In this document: one piece after another, positions 15,754 through 23,506 of the stretch | Position numbering within the stretch: the stretch's first letter is position 1 | Layout of the letters: each line of letters begins with the position of its first letter | NCBI GenBank assembly: GCA_016793845.1 | Contig: JAEULI010000026.1 | Location: forward strand, 1-34,785 | Reading direction: 5' to 3' | Length of the DNA: 34,785 nt | From: Sphingosinicella sp. | GTDB taxonomy: Bacteria; Pseudomonadota; Alphaproteobacteria; Sphingomonadales; Sphingomonadaceae | The notes under the pieces: model-generated | Seen by the model: the letters and a program-made list of their open reading frames with translations, nothing else | The model's database searches: none | Told to the model about the DNA's origin: nothing | Translations under genes and position numbers: made by a program

Positions 15754-16950
15754 ATGCGCCGCGCCGTCATCGTCGATACCGTTCGGACGCCGTTCGGACG
15801 CGGGCGCGCCGGCGGCGTGCTCGACGGAATCCATCCCGTCGATCTCTATGCCAATGTGCTGCGCGGCCTCGTCGCGCGCACCGGCATCGATCCGGCGCTG
15901 GTGGAGGATGTCATCACCGGCTGCGTGATCCAGGTCGGCGAGCAATCGGGCAACATCGGGCGCCATGCTGTGCTCGCAGCGGGCCTTCCGGAAAGCGTGC
16001 CGGCGGTGACGCTCGACCGCAAGTGCGGCTCGGCGCAGCAGGCCTGCGATTTCGCCGCGCAGGGCGTGATCGCCGGAGCCTATGACGTCGTCATTGCCGG
16101 CGGCGTCGAGATGATGAGCCTCGTGCCGATGCGCGCCAACCGCCTTGGCAGGGATACGGACGGCGTCCAGTTGAAGCAGCGCTATCCGGAGGGGCTGGTC
16201 CGGCAGGGCATCTCCGCCGAACTGATCGCCGCGCGCTGGGGCATCTCGCGCGCCGAGATGGACGCCTTCTCGCTGCGTTCGCACACCCGCGCCGCAGCAG
16301 CCGAAGACGCGGGGCTGACGGCGCGCGCGGTCGTGCCGGTCGACGTTCCCACGGCGGACGGCGGCGTGCGGAGTGTGACACACGACGAGGGTCTGCGCCG
16401 GGACACGACGCTTGAACGCCTCGCCAATCTGAGGCCCGCGTTCGAGGACGAAGCCATGCTGCGGCGCTATCCGCAGATCCGCTGGAGCGTCACCGCCGGC
16501 AATTCCAGCCAGGTGACGGACGGCGCTAGCGCGACGCTGATCATGGAGGAAGCGCTCGCCCGGCGGCTCGGCCTCAAACCCCGCGCGGCGATCACGCACT
16601 TCGCGGTCGCGGGCGACGACCCGATCCTGATGCTGACCGCGATCATACCCGCCACCCGCAAGCTGCTGGCGCGCGCGGGCCTCGGCGTGGACGATATTTC
16701 GACGTTCGAAGTGAACGAGGCGTTCGCCTCGGTTCCGCTCGCCTGGCAGAAGGATCTCGGCGCCGATCCGGAACGGGTGAACGCTTATGGCGGCGCCATC
16801 GCGCTCGGCCATCCCGTCGGCGCATCGGGCGGGCGGCTTCTCGCCAACCTGCTGACCACGCTTGAAGAGACGGGCGGGCGCTACGGTCTTCAGACCATGT
16901 GTGAATCCGGCGGCATGGCGAACGCGACGCTGATCGAACGGCTGCAATGA
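15754..16950 (+). CDS. Thiolase (acetyl-CoA acyltransferase)
   Basis: A 398-residue degradative-type thiolase that cleaves a 3-ketoacyl-CoA with CoA to acetyl-CoA and a shortened acyl-CoA. The nucleophile is C91 in [28 protein letters not shown] (about H353) and the second cysteine in [10 protein letters not shown] (about C383) complete the active site. The length is typical. It begins three bases after the carboxyltransferase stop. In this context the likely substrate is the CoA ester of the beta-keto acid formed by the carboxylase and the ligase, by analogy with acetone and acetophenone degradation. A general beta-oxidation role together with the genes at 1-4561 is the alternative. Confidence 0.94.
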   Translation: MRRAVIVDTVRTPFGRGRAGGVLDGIHPVDLYANVLRGLVARTGIDPALVEDVITGCVIQVGEQSGNIGRHAVLAAGLPESVPAVTLDRKCGSAQQACDFAAQGVIAGAYDVVIAGGVEMMSLVPMRANRLGRDTDGVQLKQRYPEGLVRQGISAELIAARWGISRAEMDAFSLRSHTRAAAAEDAGLTARAVVPVDVPTADGGVRSVTHDEGLRRDTTLERLANLRPAFEDEAMLRRYPQIRWSVTAGNSSQVTDGASATLIMEEALARRLGLKPRAAITHFAVAGDDPILMLTAIIPATRKLLARAGLGVDDISTFEVNEAFASVPLAWQKDLGADPERVNAYGGAIALGHPVGASGGRLLANLLTTLEETGGRYGLQTMCESGGMANATLIERLQ

Positions 16951-16960
16951 GACAGGACAG

Positions 16961-17947
16961 ATGACCACACGCAACGACTGGACCCGGCGGGAAATCGCCG
17001 CGCTGTTCGACATGCCGTTCAGCGACCTCCTGTGGGAGGCGCAGACGGTGCATCGCCGCCATCACGACAGCAACGCCGTGCAGCGCTCCACGCTGCTGTC
17101 CATCAAAACGGGCGGCTGCGCGGAGAACTGCGGCTATTGCAGCCAGTCGGCGAGCCACGACACGGGGCTGAAGGCCTCGAAGCTGATGGATGTCGACGCG
17201 GTGGTCGCGGCGGCTGCCGAAGCGAAAGCGGCGGGATCCGAGCGTTTCTGCATGGGCGCGGCATGGCGGAGCCCGAAAGACCGCGACATGGACGCGGTCG
17301 TCGCCATGGTCCGGCGCGTGAAGGCGCTCGGCCTTGAAACCTGCATGACGCTCGGAATGCTGAGCGACGACCAGACGCGCCGGCTCGCCGAAGCGGGCCT
17401 CGATTATTACAATCACAACATCGACAGCGCGCCCGAATATTACGCAAACGTGGTGACGACACGCACGTATGACGACCGGCTGGAAACGCTGGAGCGCGTG
17501 CGCGAGAACGGCATCGCCGTCTGCTGCGGCGGCATCATGGGCATGGGCGAAAGCCGTACGGATCGCGTGGGCTTCATCCATGCGCTCGCGACATTGCCGG
17601 AACACCCCGCGAGCGTGCCGATCAACCAGCTCGTGCCCATCGCGGGAACACCGCTCGGCGACATGCTGATGGGCACGCCGCTCGCGCAGATCGACGAGAT
17701 CGAATTCGTGCGCACGGTAGCAGTTGCACGCATCGCCATGCCCGCTGCGGTGATCCGGCTCTCCGCGGGCCGTGAGAGCATGACAGACGCAGCGCAGGCG
17801 CTGTGTTTCCTCGCCGGCGCCAACTCCATCTTCACTGGCGACCGGCTGCTGACGACCGGAAACGCCGGCACCGACCGCGACGCCGCGCTGTTCGCCAGGC
17901 TGGGAATCAAATCCGCAGCCGCGGAGAAGACGGCAGCGGCGGCATGA
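16961..17947 (+). CDS. bioB: Biotin synthase
   Basis: A 328-residue radical SAM enzyme that inserts sulfur into dethiobiotin. The SAM [4Fe-4S] cluster ligands are C53, C57 and C60 in [13 protein letters not shown]. The [2Fe-2S] sulfur-donor ligands are C97 ([10 protein letters not shown]), C128 (LETCMTLG), C188 (IAVCCGG) and the arginine of [20 protein letters not shown] and [12 protein letters not shown] are also typical. It sits 10 bases after the thiolase with AGGA before the ATG. No other biotin genes accompany it, so it most likely boosts the last step of biotin supply when the biotin-dependent carboxylase of the same operon is made. It overlaps the next gene by 4 bases. Confidence 0.97.
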   Translation: MTTRNDWTRREIAALFDMPFSDLLWEAQTVHRRHHDSNAVQRSTLLSIKTGGCAENCGYCSQSASHDTGLKASKLMDVDAVVAAAAEAKAAGSERFCMGAAWRSPKDRDMDAVVAMVRRVKALGLETCMTLGMLSDDQTRRLAEAGLDYYNHNIDSAPEYYANVVTTRTYDDRLETLERVRENGIAVCCGGIMGMGESRTDRVGFIHALATLPEHPASVPINQLVPIAGTPLGDMLMGTPLAQIDEIEFVRTVAVARIAMPAAVIRLSAGRESMTDAAQALCFLAGANSIFTGDRLLTTGNAGTDRDAALFARLGIKSAAAEKTAAAA

Positions 17948-18633
17948 GTGCCCGCCGCATCGAGGCGATCGTTTTCGATGTCTACGGCACGCTGCTCGAT
18001 GTCTCCGCCATCGGGGCGAACGCGGATGCTGCTTTCCCCGGTCACGGCGCCGCCATCGCGGCGTTGTGGCGGCAGAAGCAGATCGAATACACGATGCTGC
18101 GCACGCTCGGCGATCGCTACGCCGATTTCCTGCAGGTGACGCACGACGCGCTCGGCTTCACGCTCGAGCAGCTGGGCCTGCCGCGGGATTCAGGAACGAT
18201 GGCCGCGCTGCTTGCCGATTACCGTCACCTGCGGCCGCATCCCGAAACGCTCGCGGCGCTCACCGCGCTGCGCGGGACCGGCCTCGGCATGGCGGTCCTG
18301 TCGAACGGAACCCCAGACATGCTGGAGGACGCGCTCGGCAACGCCGGCGTGCGCGATCTCCTCGATGCGGTCCTCAGCGTCGATCCCCTGCGCCGCTACA
18401 AGATCGCGCCGGATGTCTATCGGCTGGGAACCGACCACTTCGGCCTCCCGGCGAGCGCCATCCTGTTCGTTTCGTCGAACGGCTGGGACATCGGCGGCGC
18501 GGGCTGGTTCGGCTACACGACGTTCTGGATCAATCGCGCCGGCGCGGCGACCGAGCGGCTGGGCATCACCCCCGATTTCGTGGGCCGTTCCCTTGATTGT
18601 GTTCGCCGATGGGTCGGCGAACACAATCGCTGA
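17944..18633 (+). CDS. Type II haloacid dehalogenase-like HAD hydrolase
   Basis: A 229-residue HAD-superfamily protein close to L-2-haloacid dehalogenases. [10 protein letters not shown] has the nucleophile D12. [41 protein letters not shown] and [17 protein letters not shown] match the signatures of that subgroup, including Arg, Ser-Asn and Lys positions important for halide release. In the usual KPxP motif the first proline is replaced (KIAP). The reaction would be dehalogenation of a 2-haloacid, though many family members act on other small acids. It is the last gene of the plus-strand operon, starting at ATG 17944 inside the bioB stop. Its final codons form a perfect hairpin. Why a dehalogenase is here is not clear. 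Confidence 0.85.
   Translation: MSARRIEAIVFDVYGTLLDVSAIGANADAAFPGHGAAIAALWRQKQIEYTMLRTLGDRYADFLQVTHDALGFTLEQLGLPRDSGTMAALLADYRHLRPHPETLAALTALRGTGLGMAVLSNGTPDMLEDALGNAGVRDLLDAVLSVDPLRRYKIAPDVYRLGTDHFGLPASAILFVSSNGWDIGGAGWFGYTTFWINRAGAATERLGITPDFVGRSLDCVRRWVGEHNR
18595..18628. terminator. Perfect 15-bp hairpin between convergent operons, inside a gene end
   Basis: The arms 18595-18609 and 18614-18628 are exact inverted repeats with a 4-base loop (TGGG). The structure encodes the last residues of the dehalogenase and lies 16 bases from the stop of the convergent minus-strand gene. No T-run follows on either side, so this may be a bidirectional transcript-end stabiliser or a Rho-assisted stop rather than a classic intrinsic terminator. 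Confidence 0.55.
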
Positions 18634-18643
18634 TGAGCACGCG

Positions 18644-19330
18644 TTAGTTCCCGGAGAAAAGACGTCCCTCGGGATTGGGAACGTCGCCTATCGGGAGCGC
18701 CTTGACGCCCTCGGGCAGGGGCCCGTCTTCGCTCCTGAGGTCGAGATGGATGGTGGAATTGATCTTCCAGAGACCATCCACCTTCTTGTACGTCTGATAA
18801 TACACGGCCCATTGCCTGTGCTGCAGGCCGGGCTGGATGACGGTTCCCTTAGGGTCGCCCGGCTCGTCTTTGCCGGAATAGAAAACGTACGACGCCTGCC
18901 AGATTCCGCGCGCGGTCGTCGGCGACAGGATTTCGATCTCCGCGCCGAAGCTGTGAAAGAGGCTGTGCACGCGGCTGGACGTCATGCCTGTCGCGTTCAG
19001 ATGGTCGTACCATCCTTCCGTTCCGGCCACGACCTTGCCCAAAGTGCCGTTCCAGTAATCCGACTCTTCGGTGAACAGCGATGTCCAGCATTTCCAGTCG
19101 CGCTGGTTGATGCAGCGCGTGTAGCGCAGCGGGATCTGGCGGATTTCTTCAAGCGCGAGCAGCTTGTCCACCGGCGACATCTTCGCGAGGTCCGGCGTCG
19201 GCTTGGCATCTCGGAACATCTCGATCGTTTTCTGCCGCCACGCGGCGGCATCAGGCGGTGTCTGCGCCATCGCGGCGTCTCCCCATAGCGCAAAGCCGAT
19301 CAGCGCGACCTGCGTGATCCTTTTCAGCAT
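18644..19330 (-). CDS. Exported SnoaL/NTF2-like protein
   Basis: A 228-residue protein with an N-terminal signal peptide (MLKRITQVALIGFALWGDAAMAQ, cut after about residue 22). The mature part is an NTF2-like alpha+beta cone: a helical start EEIRQIPLRYTRCINQRDWKCW, LFTEESDYWNG, then strands including SPTTARGIWQASYVFYSG and YYQTYKKVDGLWKINSTIHL. NTF2-like proteins include isomerases, hydratases and non-catalytic binding proteins; no catalytic set can be read here. ATG 19330 follows GGGGAGGTGAG. It is the last gene of the long minus-strand operon. It differs clearly from the four tandem NTF2 proteins upstream. Confidence 0.85.
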   Translation of the reverse strand: MLKRITQVALIGFALWGDAAMAQTPPDAAAWRQKTIEMFRDAKPTPDLAKMSPVDKLLALEEIRQIPLRYTRCINQRDWKCWTSLFTEESDYWNGTLGKVVAGTEGWYDHLNATGMTSSRVHSLFHSFGAEIEILSPTTARGIWQASYVFYSGKDEPGDPKGTVIQPGLQHRQWAVYYQTYKKVDGLWKINSTIHLDLRSEDGPLPEGVKALPIGDVPNPEGRLFSGN

Positions 19331-19365
19331 TTCTCACCTCCCCAGAATTTATATGCGTAAAGCGC

Positions 19366-19962
19366 CTATTTCGCGCCGGCCCGGCTGGTGAACAGCGGCT
19401 TTGCCGAAGCGTAGACGCGGTCGCCGGTCAGATCGCCGTTGCCGTTGGCCATGTTCGCCGCCGCGAAGAAGGCGACATTGCCGACATTGGTTTTCGGCGC
19501 CGTCCATGTGAAGGTCCACGCATAGCTTCCGGTCTTGCCCATGCCGGTGGCCTTGCCGCCGATGCTGCCGTGCTCGATGTACTGCCGCCCGGCCGCAGTC
19601 TTCTTCTGCGTAGTCTTGTCGAGCGCCGCGAAATCGCCAGCCGCCACATAATTGGGCGTCGAAAGCGCCGTGAGTTGGAAGCCCCAGCGTTTCGCCGTGG
19701 GATGCTTCAGCTGGAGCGTGATCGTATAGCTCTTCCCCGGCTGATACACCGGCGGCACGCCCTGCAATTCCACGCGGCCGAGCTTGTCGGGATTCAAGGC
19801 ATAGTCGATGTGACAGGACTGGCAGGTCATTTCCGGCTCGGCGCCCTTCATGCCCGGCGCACCCGTGAAGCCGGGAATCGGCCCTTCCGAATTGGCGAGC
19901 GCGGCACCGGTCATCGTGACCGTCATCGTCGCGGCGAAAATACAGGAACGCAGACCATTCAT
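19366..19962 (-). CDS. Exported CxxCH protein, Reeler/choice-of-anchor-V-like
   Basis: A 198-residue protein with a signal peptide ending near ALA-NS (residue 24). A single haem-type motif, CQSCH, lies at residues 47-51, preceded by GFTGAPGMKGAEPEMT. The rest is a beta-rich domain (YQPGKSYTITLQLKHPTAKRWGFQLTALS, later YAWTFTWTAPKTNVGNVAFFAAANMANGNGD). This layout, a GAP...CxxCH entry followed by an Ig-like Reeler fold, resembles choice-of-anchor-V proteins. Covalent haem c is likely but is inferred from the motif. It could accept electrons from the exported oxidoreductases encoded nearby. The start is ATG 19962 with GGAGG nine bases upstream. It begins one base after the alpha/beta-hydrolase stop. 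Confidence 0.8.
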   Translation of the reverse strand: MNGLRSCIFAATMTVTMTGAALANSEGPIPGFTGAPGMKGAEPEMTCQSCHIDYALNPDKLGRVELQGVPPVYQPGKSYTITLQLKHPTAKRWGFQLTALSTPNYVAAGDFAALDKTTQKKTAAGRQYIEHGSIGGKATGMGKTGSYAWTFTWTAPKTNVGNVAFFAAANMANGNGDLTGDRVYASAKPLFTSRAGAK

Positions 19963-19963
19963 A

Positions 19964-20641
19964 CTATGAAACCTCCGCAAACGTTCTTTTCCCGAGCCGG
20001 GCGCAACCGCGAACCCAATCCTCGATCGTAATCCCGTCGTCCGCATTCCCAGCGGTCACTGATGCGCAGCGGGCTTGCAGCGCTTCGGCTGTCGCGGCGC
20101 GCAACGCCGGCGGCACAATGCTGTCCTTGCGGTGCACGAGCGTGACCGGCAGACCGCCGAGATCGTCGCTGGGCAGCACCCAACCCGAAATCTCCGGCAG
20201 ATAGCCATCGAAAGCGAGCACGCCGTCGATGAACTCCGGGATCACGCCCGCGAGCGTCACCGCCAGCGCCGCGCCCTGATCCCAGCCGATCAGCAGGATC
20301 GGCACGCCCGCGGGCACACGTTCCCGCACATCGTGGACGAACTGCTCCACCTGGAAGAGGGAATCCCCGAATGTCGCGGGCTCGGGCTGCGCCGGCCCAT
20401 AAACGAAGAACCATGCGAAATGCTGGTTCTCGTCCGGCCCGTACATTCGGGGATTGAGCGCGCGCCAGGCCTTGGGAACGACGACCTGACAATGCGCCTT
20501 CAAACCTGAAAGCCGCGCATCCGTATCGCGGCCGTCCTCTCCTTCCGGATGGAATGCAATGACGATGGCCTCCGGTGCATCCCGTTCCGGTTTGCTTTCC
20601 CGATAAACCAACGCCGCTGCCGTCACACCCGTACCTTCCAC
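19964..20641 (-). CDS. Alpha/beta-hydrolase-like protein with Asp at the nucleophile position
   Basis: A 225-residue protein resembling the carboxylesterase/phospholipase group: an IVIAFHPEGED strand-loop near 26-36, the nucleophile elbow LLIGWDQGAALAV at 116-128, FDGYLPE, and the acid loop VTLVHRKDSIVPP. The usual GFSQG elbow reads GWDQG, so D121 replaces the serine. After H170 there is no histidine where the catalytic one is expected. Either it uses an aspartate nucleophile, as in epoxide hydrolases and haloalkane dehalogenases, or it is a non-catalytic binding protein. No signal peptide is seen. The start is GTG 20641 with AAGGATGAT before it; GTG 20626, preceded by GGAAGG, is an alternative. 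Confidence 0.8.
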   Translation of the reverse strand: MEGTGVTAAALVYRESKPERDAPEAIVIAFHPEGEDGRDTDARLSGLKAHCQVVVPKAWRALNPRMYGPDENQHFAWFFVYGPAQPEPATFGDSLFQVEQFVHDVRERVPAGVPILLIGWDQGAALAVTLAGVIPEFIDGVLAFDGYLPEISGWVLPSDDLGGLPVTLVHRKDSIVPPALRAATAEALQARCASVTAGNADDGITIEDWVRGCARLGKRTFAEVS

Positions 20642-20677
20642 ATCATCCTTAGACAGGATTCCGGCTGAACCCGGAAT

Positions 20678-22438
20678 TTACGCGTCGTCGTTGATCGGCG
20701 CGGTCGCAAGATGATTGCCCGCAATGTAACCGAACGTCAGCGAGAGCCCGATGGTGGCGCCGCCGCCCCAATAAGCGCGTCCCGAAGGCGAGGCGATGCA
20801 ATTGCCGGCGCCGTAGAGACCCGGAATGGGCTCGTTGGCGATCGACAGCACCTGCGCGTTCTCATTGATCATCGGGCCGCCATTGGTGTCCGCGCTGCCC
20901 GAGACGAGCAGGATCGCGTGATAGGGGCCCTTGTCCGCGATCGGATACATCGTCTTGTTCGGCTTGTCGTTCGCCGCGATCGATTCCGGCCCGCCGAAGC
21001 GTTCATGCCATTGACGATCATAGCCGAACGAGCCGCGCGCGAAATCTTCGTCATTGCCGGTTTCCGCGAAGCCGTTGAAGCGCTTGATGGTCGCCTTCAG
21101 GTTGGGCAGGAAGCTCTCGTCGAGCTGGAAACCGCCGATGCGCGGACCATGCTCGGTCAGGCGCTTGCGGATCGCGTCGGCAAGCGCATCGAGCGTGGGC
21201 GCCGTGATGATATAGGGTGCGGTCGCACCCTTCGGCGGCAGCGGATAATGGCCCTGCGCGTGATCATAGGCCCGCTGGTCGAGAATCTGCATCAAAACGA
21301 GGTTGGTCCACTCGTTCTTGTTCGGATCGTAGTTGAAATGCACCTCGCCGCGGTCGCTGTAGGGGCGCTTCTCGTTGACGACGCGCTGGCCGTATTTGTT
21401 GACCATCACCATGCTGTCGCCGATGACACCCCACACGTCGGTTGCAAGGCCGGGGGTCTGCAACACCTGATCGAGCACGAGCTGGAAACGCCAGCCGTTC
21501 TGCATGTTGCCGAGCTTCGCGCCGATGGCAGAAGCCATGTAGACGAGATCGCCCTGATTGGTCATCGGGCCGCAGCTGCCGAACACGGGGCCGCGCTGGA
21601 AGTTGAGGCGCAGTTCCTCGTTGAGTGTAAAGCCGCCCGATCCGAAATGGACACCCCGTCGCGCGCGGAACGAAATCTGCTTGTCGTCCGAATCCGTGGC
21701 GATCACACCGACGACGGCGCCCTTGCTGTTGGTGACGAGCTTGGTGACGCGGTGCTCGAGCTGGATCGGCGAGCCCTTCTTCGCCAGCCAGTCACCCATC
21801 TGACGGATCGTGTCAGCGCCGCCGCCCGTGATGGTGCCGGGCGCGACATCCACCTTGGTCCAGATCAGGCGGCCCTGCGGTGCCTTGTTCTCGGGCGCGG
21901 CTTCCCAATAATCGTAGGAATCGTCTTCGCGGGTCTGGAGCGCGCCGAGCTTTTCGAAAAGTTCGACGGCGGGCGCGGCATTATCGTACATTGCCGCCAT
22001 CTGCTTCACCGACAGCGCCGGAATGCCGTAGTTCTCGGCGTTCACGTCGTAGAGCTGCGTGAACGAATAGCGCGCCATGTAACGGATGCAGTCCTCGCGC
22101 GGGTCCTGAATGCCCTTCGCGCGCATAAAGCGGTTGTTGGGAATCCAGTAGCCGCCGCCCGAGCGCGCGGTGGCGCCGCCGGCCACGGGTGCCGCTTCCA
22201 GCACTGCGACTTTCAGGCCGCGCGACACGGCCGTCACCGCGCCCGCGAGCGCGGCGCCGCCGGAGCCGACGACCACGACATCGACTTCATGATCCCACTT
22301 GCGCGGCGTGGCGCCCTGCGCGGCGCCGACGACAAGCGAACTGCCGCCGACGGCGGCGATGGTGGTTCCGCCCGCGGCGCGGATGAAGCTGCGGCGATCC
22401 ACGCGGGATGGCGGACGTTGGCTCTTGCTCTCAGACAT
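20678..22438 (-). CDS. Tat-exported FAD-dependent oxidoreductase (fumarate reductase/3-ketosteroid dehydrogenase-like)
   Basis: A 586-residue flavoprotein. A twin-arginine signal, DRRSFIRAAGG (R15-R16), with a hydrophobic stretch to about residue 43, indicates folded export to the periplasm. The FAD-binding fold starts VDVVVVGSGGAALAGAVTA (52-70), followed by the AAPVAGGATARSGGG loop. The end has NGGPMINENAQVL and LYGAGNCIASPSGRAYWGGG, as in the family of fumarate reductase flavoproteins and 3-ketosteroid delta-1-dehydrogenases. It probably oxidises or reduces a C-C bond next to a carbonyl; direction and substrate are not readable. ATG 22438 is chosen because GAGGGAGT precedes it. It lies after two exported NTF2 proteins in the operon. 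Confidence 0.9.
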   Translation of the reverse strand: MSESKSQRPPSRVDRRSFIRAAGGTTIAAVGGSSLVVGAAQGATPRKWDHEVDVVVVGSGGAALAGAVTAVSRGLKVAVLEAAPVAGGATARSGGGYWIPNNRFMRAKGIQDPREDCIRYMARYSFTQLYDVNAENYGIPALSVKQMAAMYDNAAPAVELFEKLGALQTREDDSYDYWEAAPENKAPQGRLIWTKVDVAPGTITGGGADTIRQMGDWLAKKGSPIQLEHRVTKLVTNSKGAVVGVIATDSDDKQISFRARRGVHFGSGGFTLNEELRLNFQRGPVFGSCGPMTNQGDLVYMASAIGAKLGNMQNGWRFQLVLDQVLQTPGLATDVWGVIGDSMVMVNKYGQRVVNEKRPYSDRGEVHFNYDPNKNEWTNLVLMQILDQRAYDHAQGHYPLPPKGATAPYIITAPTLDALADAIRKRLTEHGPRIGGFQLDESFLPNLKATIKRFNGFAETGNDEDFARGSFGYDRQWHERFGGPESIAANDKPNKTMYPIADKGPYHAILLVSGSADTNGGPMINENAQVLSIANEPIPGLYGAGNCIASPSGRAYWGGGATIGLSLTFGYIAGNHLATAPINDDA

Positions 22439-22487
22439 GATCACTCCCTCGGATGCGCTGTTCGTTCGACTATGTCGGCGGTGGTTC

Positions 22488-23489
22488 TCAGCCTCCGCTC
22501 AACACTTCGGCGAGATGCCGCGTGTCATTGTATTCCTTGATCTCGTGGATAAGGCCATCCCTGACCGTGAAGAGAAACTGGTAGCGGTTCTCGTAGGCCC
22601 TGCCCTTGTGCGTGCCGCGCGAGAGCGCCTCGATCGCCACCTTGTCCCGCTCGGCGGCAACGCCCGGCACGGCATTCGGCTGGCTCGGCTGATGGTTGCT
22701 GTAGGCCGTACGCGGGCCAAGCGCGTCACCCTTCAGCCGTTCATCGTCGAAGACCGTGAGCGAGAAATTCTGGAATCCGGCCGGGATGCCGTTGATCACC
22801 TGGATCGCAGTGGCGCGGTCCATGCCCGGCTTGGGGTCGCTCGTCGGCACGATCCAACGCACATCCTCCGCGAGCAGCTTGCCCGCGGCATCGCCGGCCC
22901 CCTTCGCCACCGCATCGAGGAAGGCGAGCGCGATCCGCGTGTTCGCGGCACGGTCGTCGTTCACCTTGGCGGCGGTATCGAGATAGTGCCGCGCTTCCAG
23001 CAGCTTGCCGTCGGCATCGAAGCGGTAGAGCAGGTGATAGCGGTTCTGCGTCTTGGTGCCGTCCTTGAGATTGATGGCCGACAGCATCTCGATGGCGACG
23101 CGGTCGTCCTGCGCGGTCGTATGCAGAATACGGTAGGTGCTGCCTGTCGCATACCGATCCGCCTGATCCACCGTGATCCGCCGGATATAATCGGCTTTGT
23201 CGCCGCGGTGGAAGCGGTCCCACTGCGTGGTCGGCGTTACCCACGTGAAATTGTCGGCAAGCATTCCACCGAGTTTTCGGGCTCCGCCTGCCGCGTCGCT
23301 CCATGACTGCACCTGCGCTTCGATTTCAGCGCACGCGGCCTTCACGTTGCGCTGCTCGGCGCGCGTCAGTTCCGTCGTCGATGGCTTGCAGGGCTGCGTC
23401 TGCGGCTTAAAGGCCGCATGGGCTGGCACCGAGAGAAGCGCGGCAGCCAACGCGAGTGGCGCGGCCCTGATGATCCAGCCCCTGGTCAT
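22488..23489 (-). CDS. Exported tandem NTF2/SnoaL-like protein, paralogue A
   Basis: A 333-residue protein with a signal peptide (MTRGWIIRAAPLALAAALLS, cut after PAHA near 25). Two NTF2-like units follow. The first (about 45-190) contains RNVKAACAEIEAQVQSW, NFTWVTPTTQWDRF and LKDGTKTQNRYHLLYRFDAD. The second (about 195-325) contains LLAEDVRWIVPTSDPKPG and ENRYQFLFTVRDGLIHEIKE. It is the most divergent of the four tandem paralogues in this operon, lacking the GNRVATEM motif of the others (DDRVAIEM instead). The start at 23489 gives a proper signal peptide; an ATG at 23507 overlapping the previous stop by one base is an alternative. No catalytic residues can be assigned. Confidence 0.85.
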   Translation of the reverse strand: MTRGWIIRAAPLALAAALLSVPAHAAFKPQTQPCKPSTTELTRAEQRNVKAACAEIEAQVQSWSDAAGGARKLGGMLADNFTWVTPTTQWDRFHRGDKADYIRRITVDQADRYATGSTYRILHTTAQDDRVAIEMLSAINLKDGTKTQNRYHLLYRFDADGKLLEARHYLDTAAKVNDDRAANTRIALAFLDAVAKGAGDAAGKLLAEDVRWIVPTSDPKPGMDRATAIQVINGIPAGFQNFSLTVFDDERLKGDALGPRTAYSNHQPSQPNAVPGVAAERDKVAIEALSRGTHKGRAYENRYQFLFTVRDGLIHEIKEYNDTRHLAEVLSGG

Positions 23490-23506
23490 TTCCCGTTCTC
23501 TCTCCA

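Noticed and set aside
14068-17013. 981-codon minus-strand open frame opposite the carboxyltransferase and thiolase
   Set aside because: No domain, low-complexity composition, and it is antisense to three well-supported genes.
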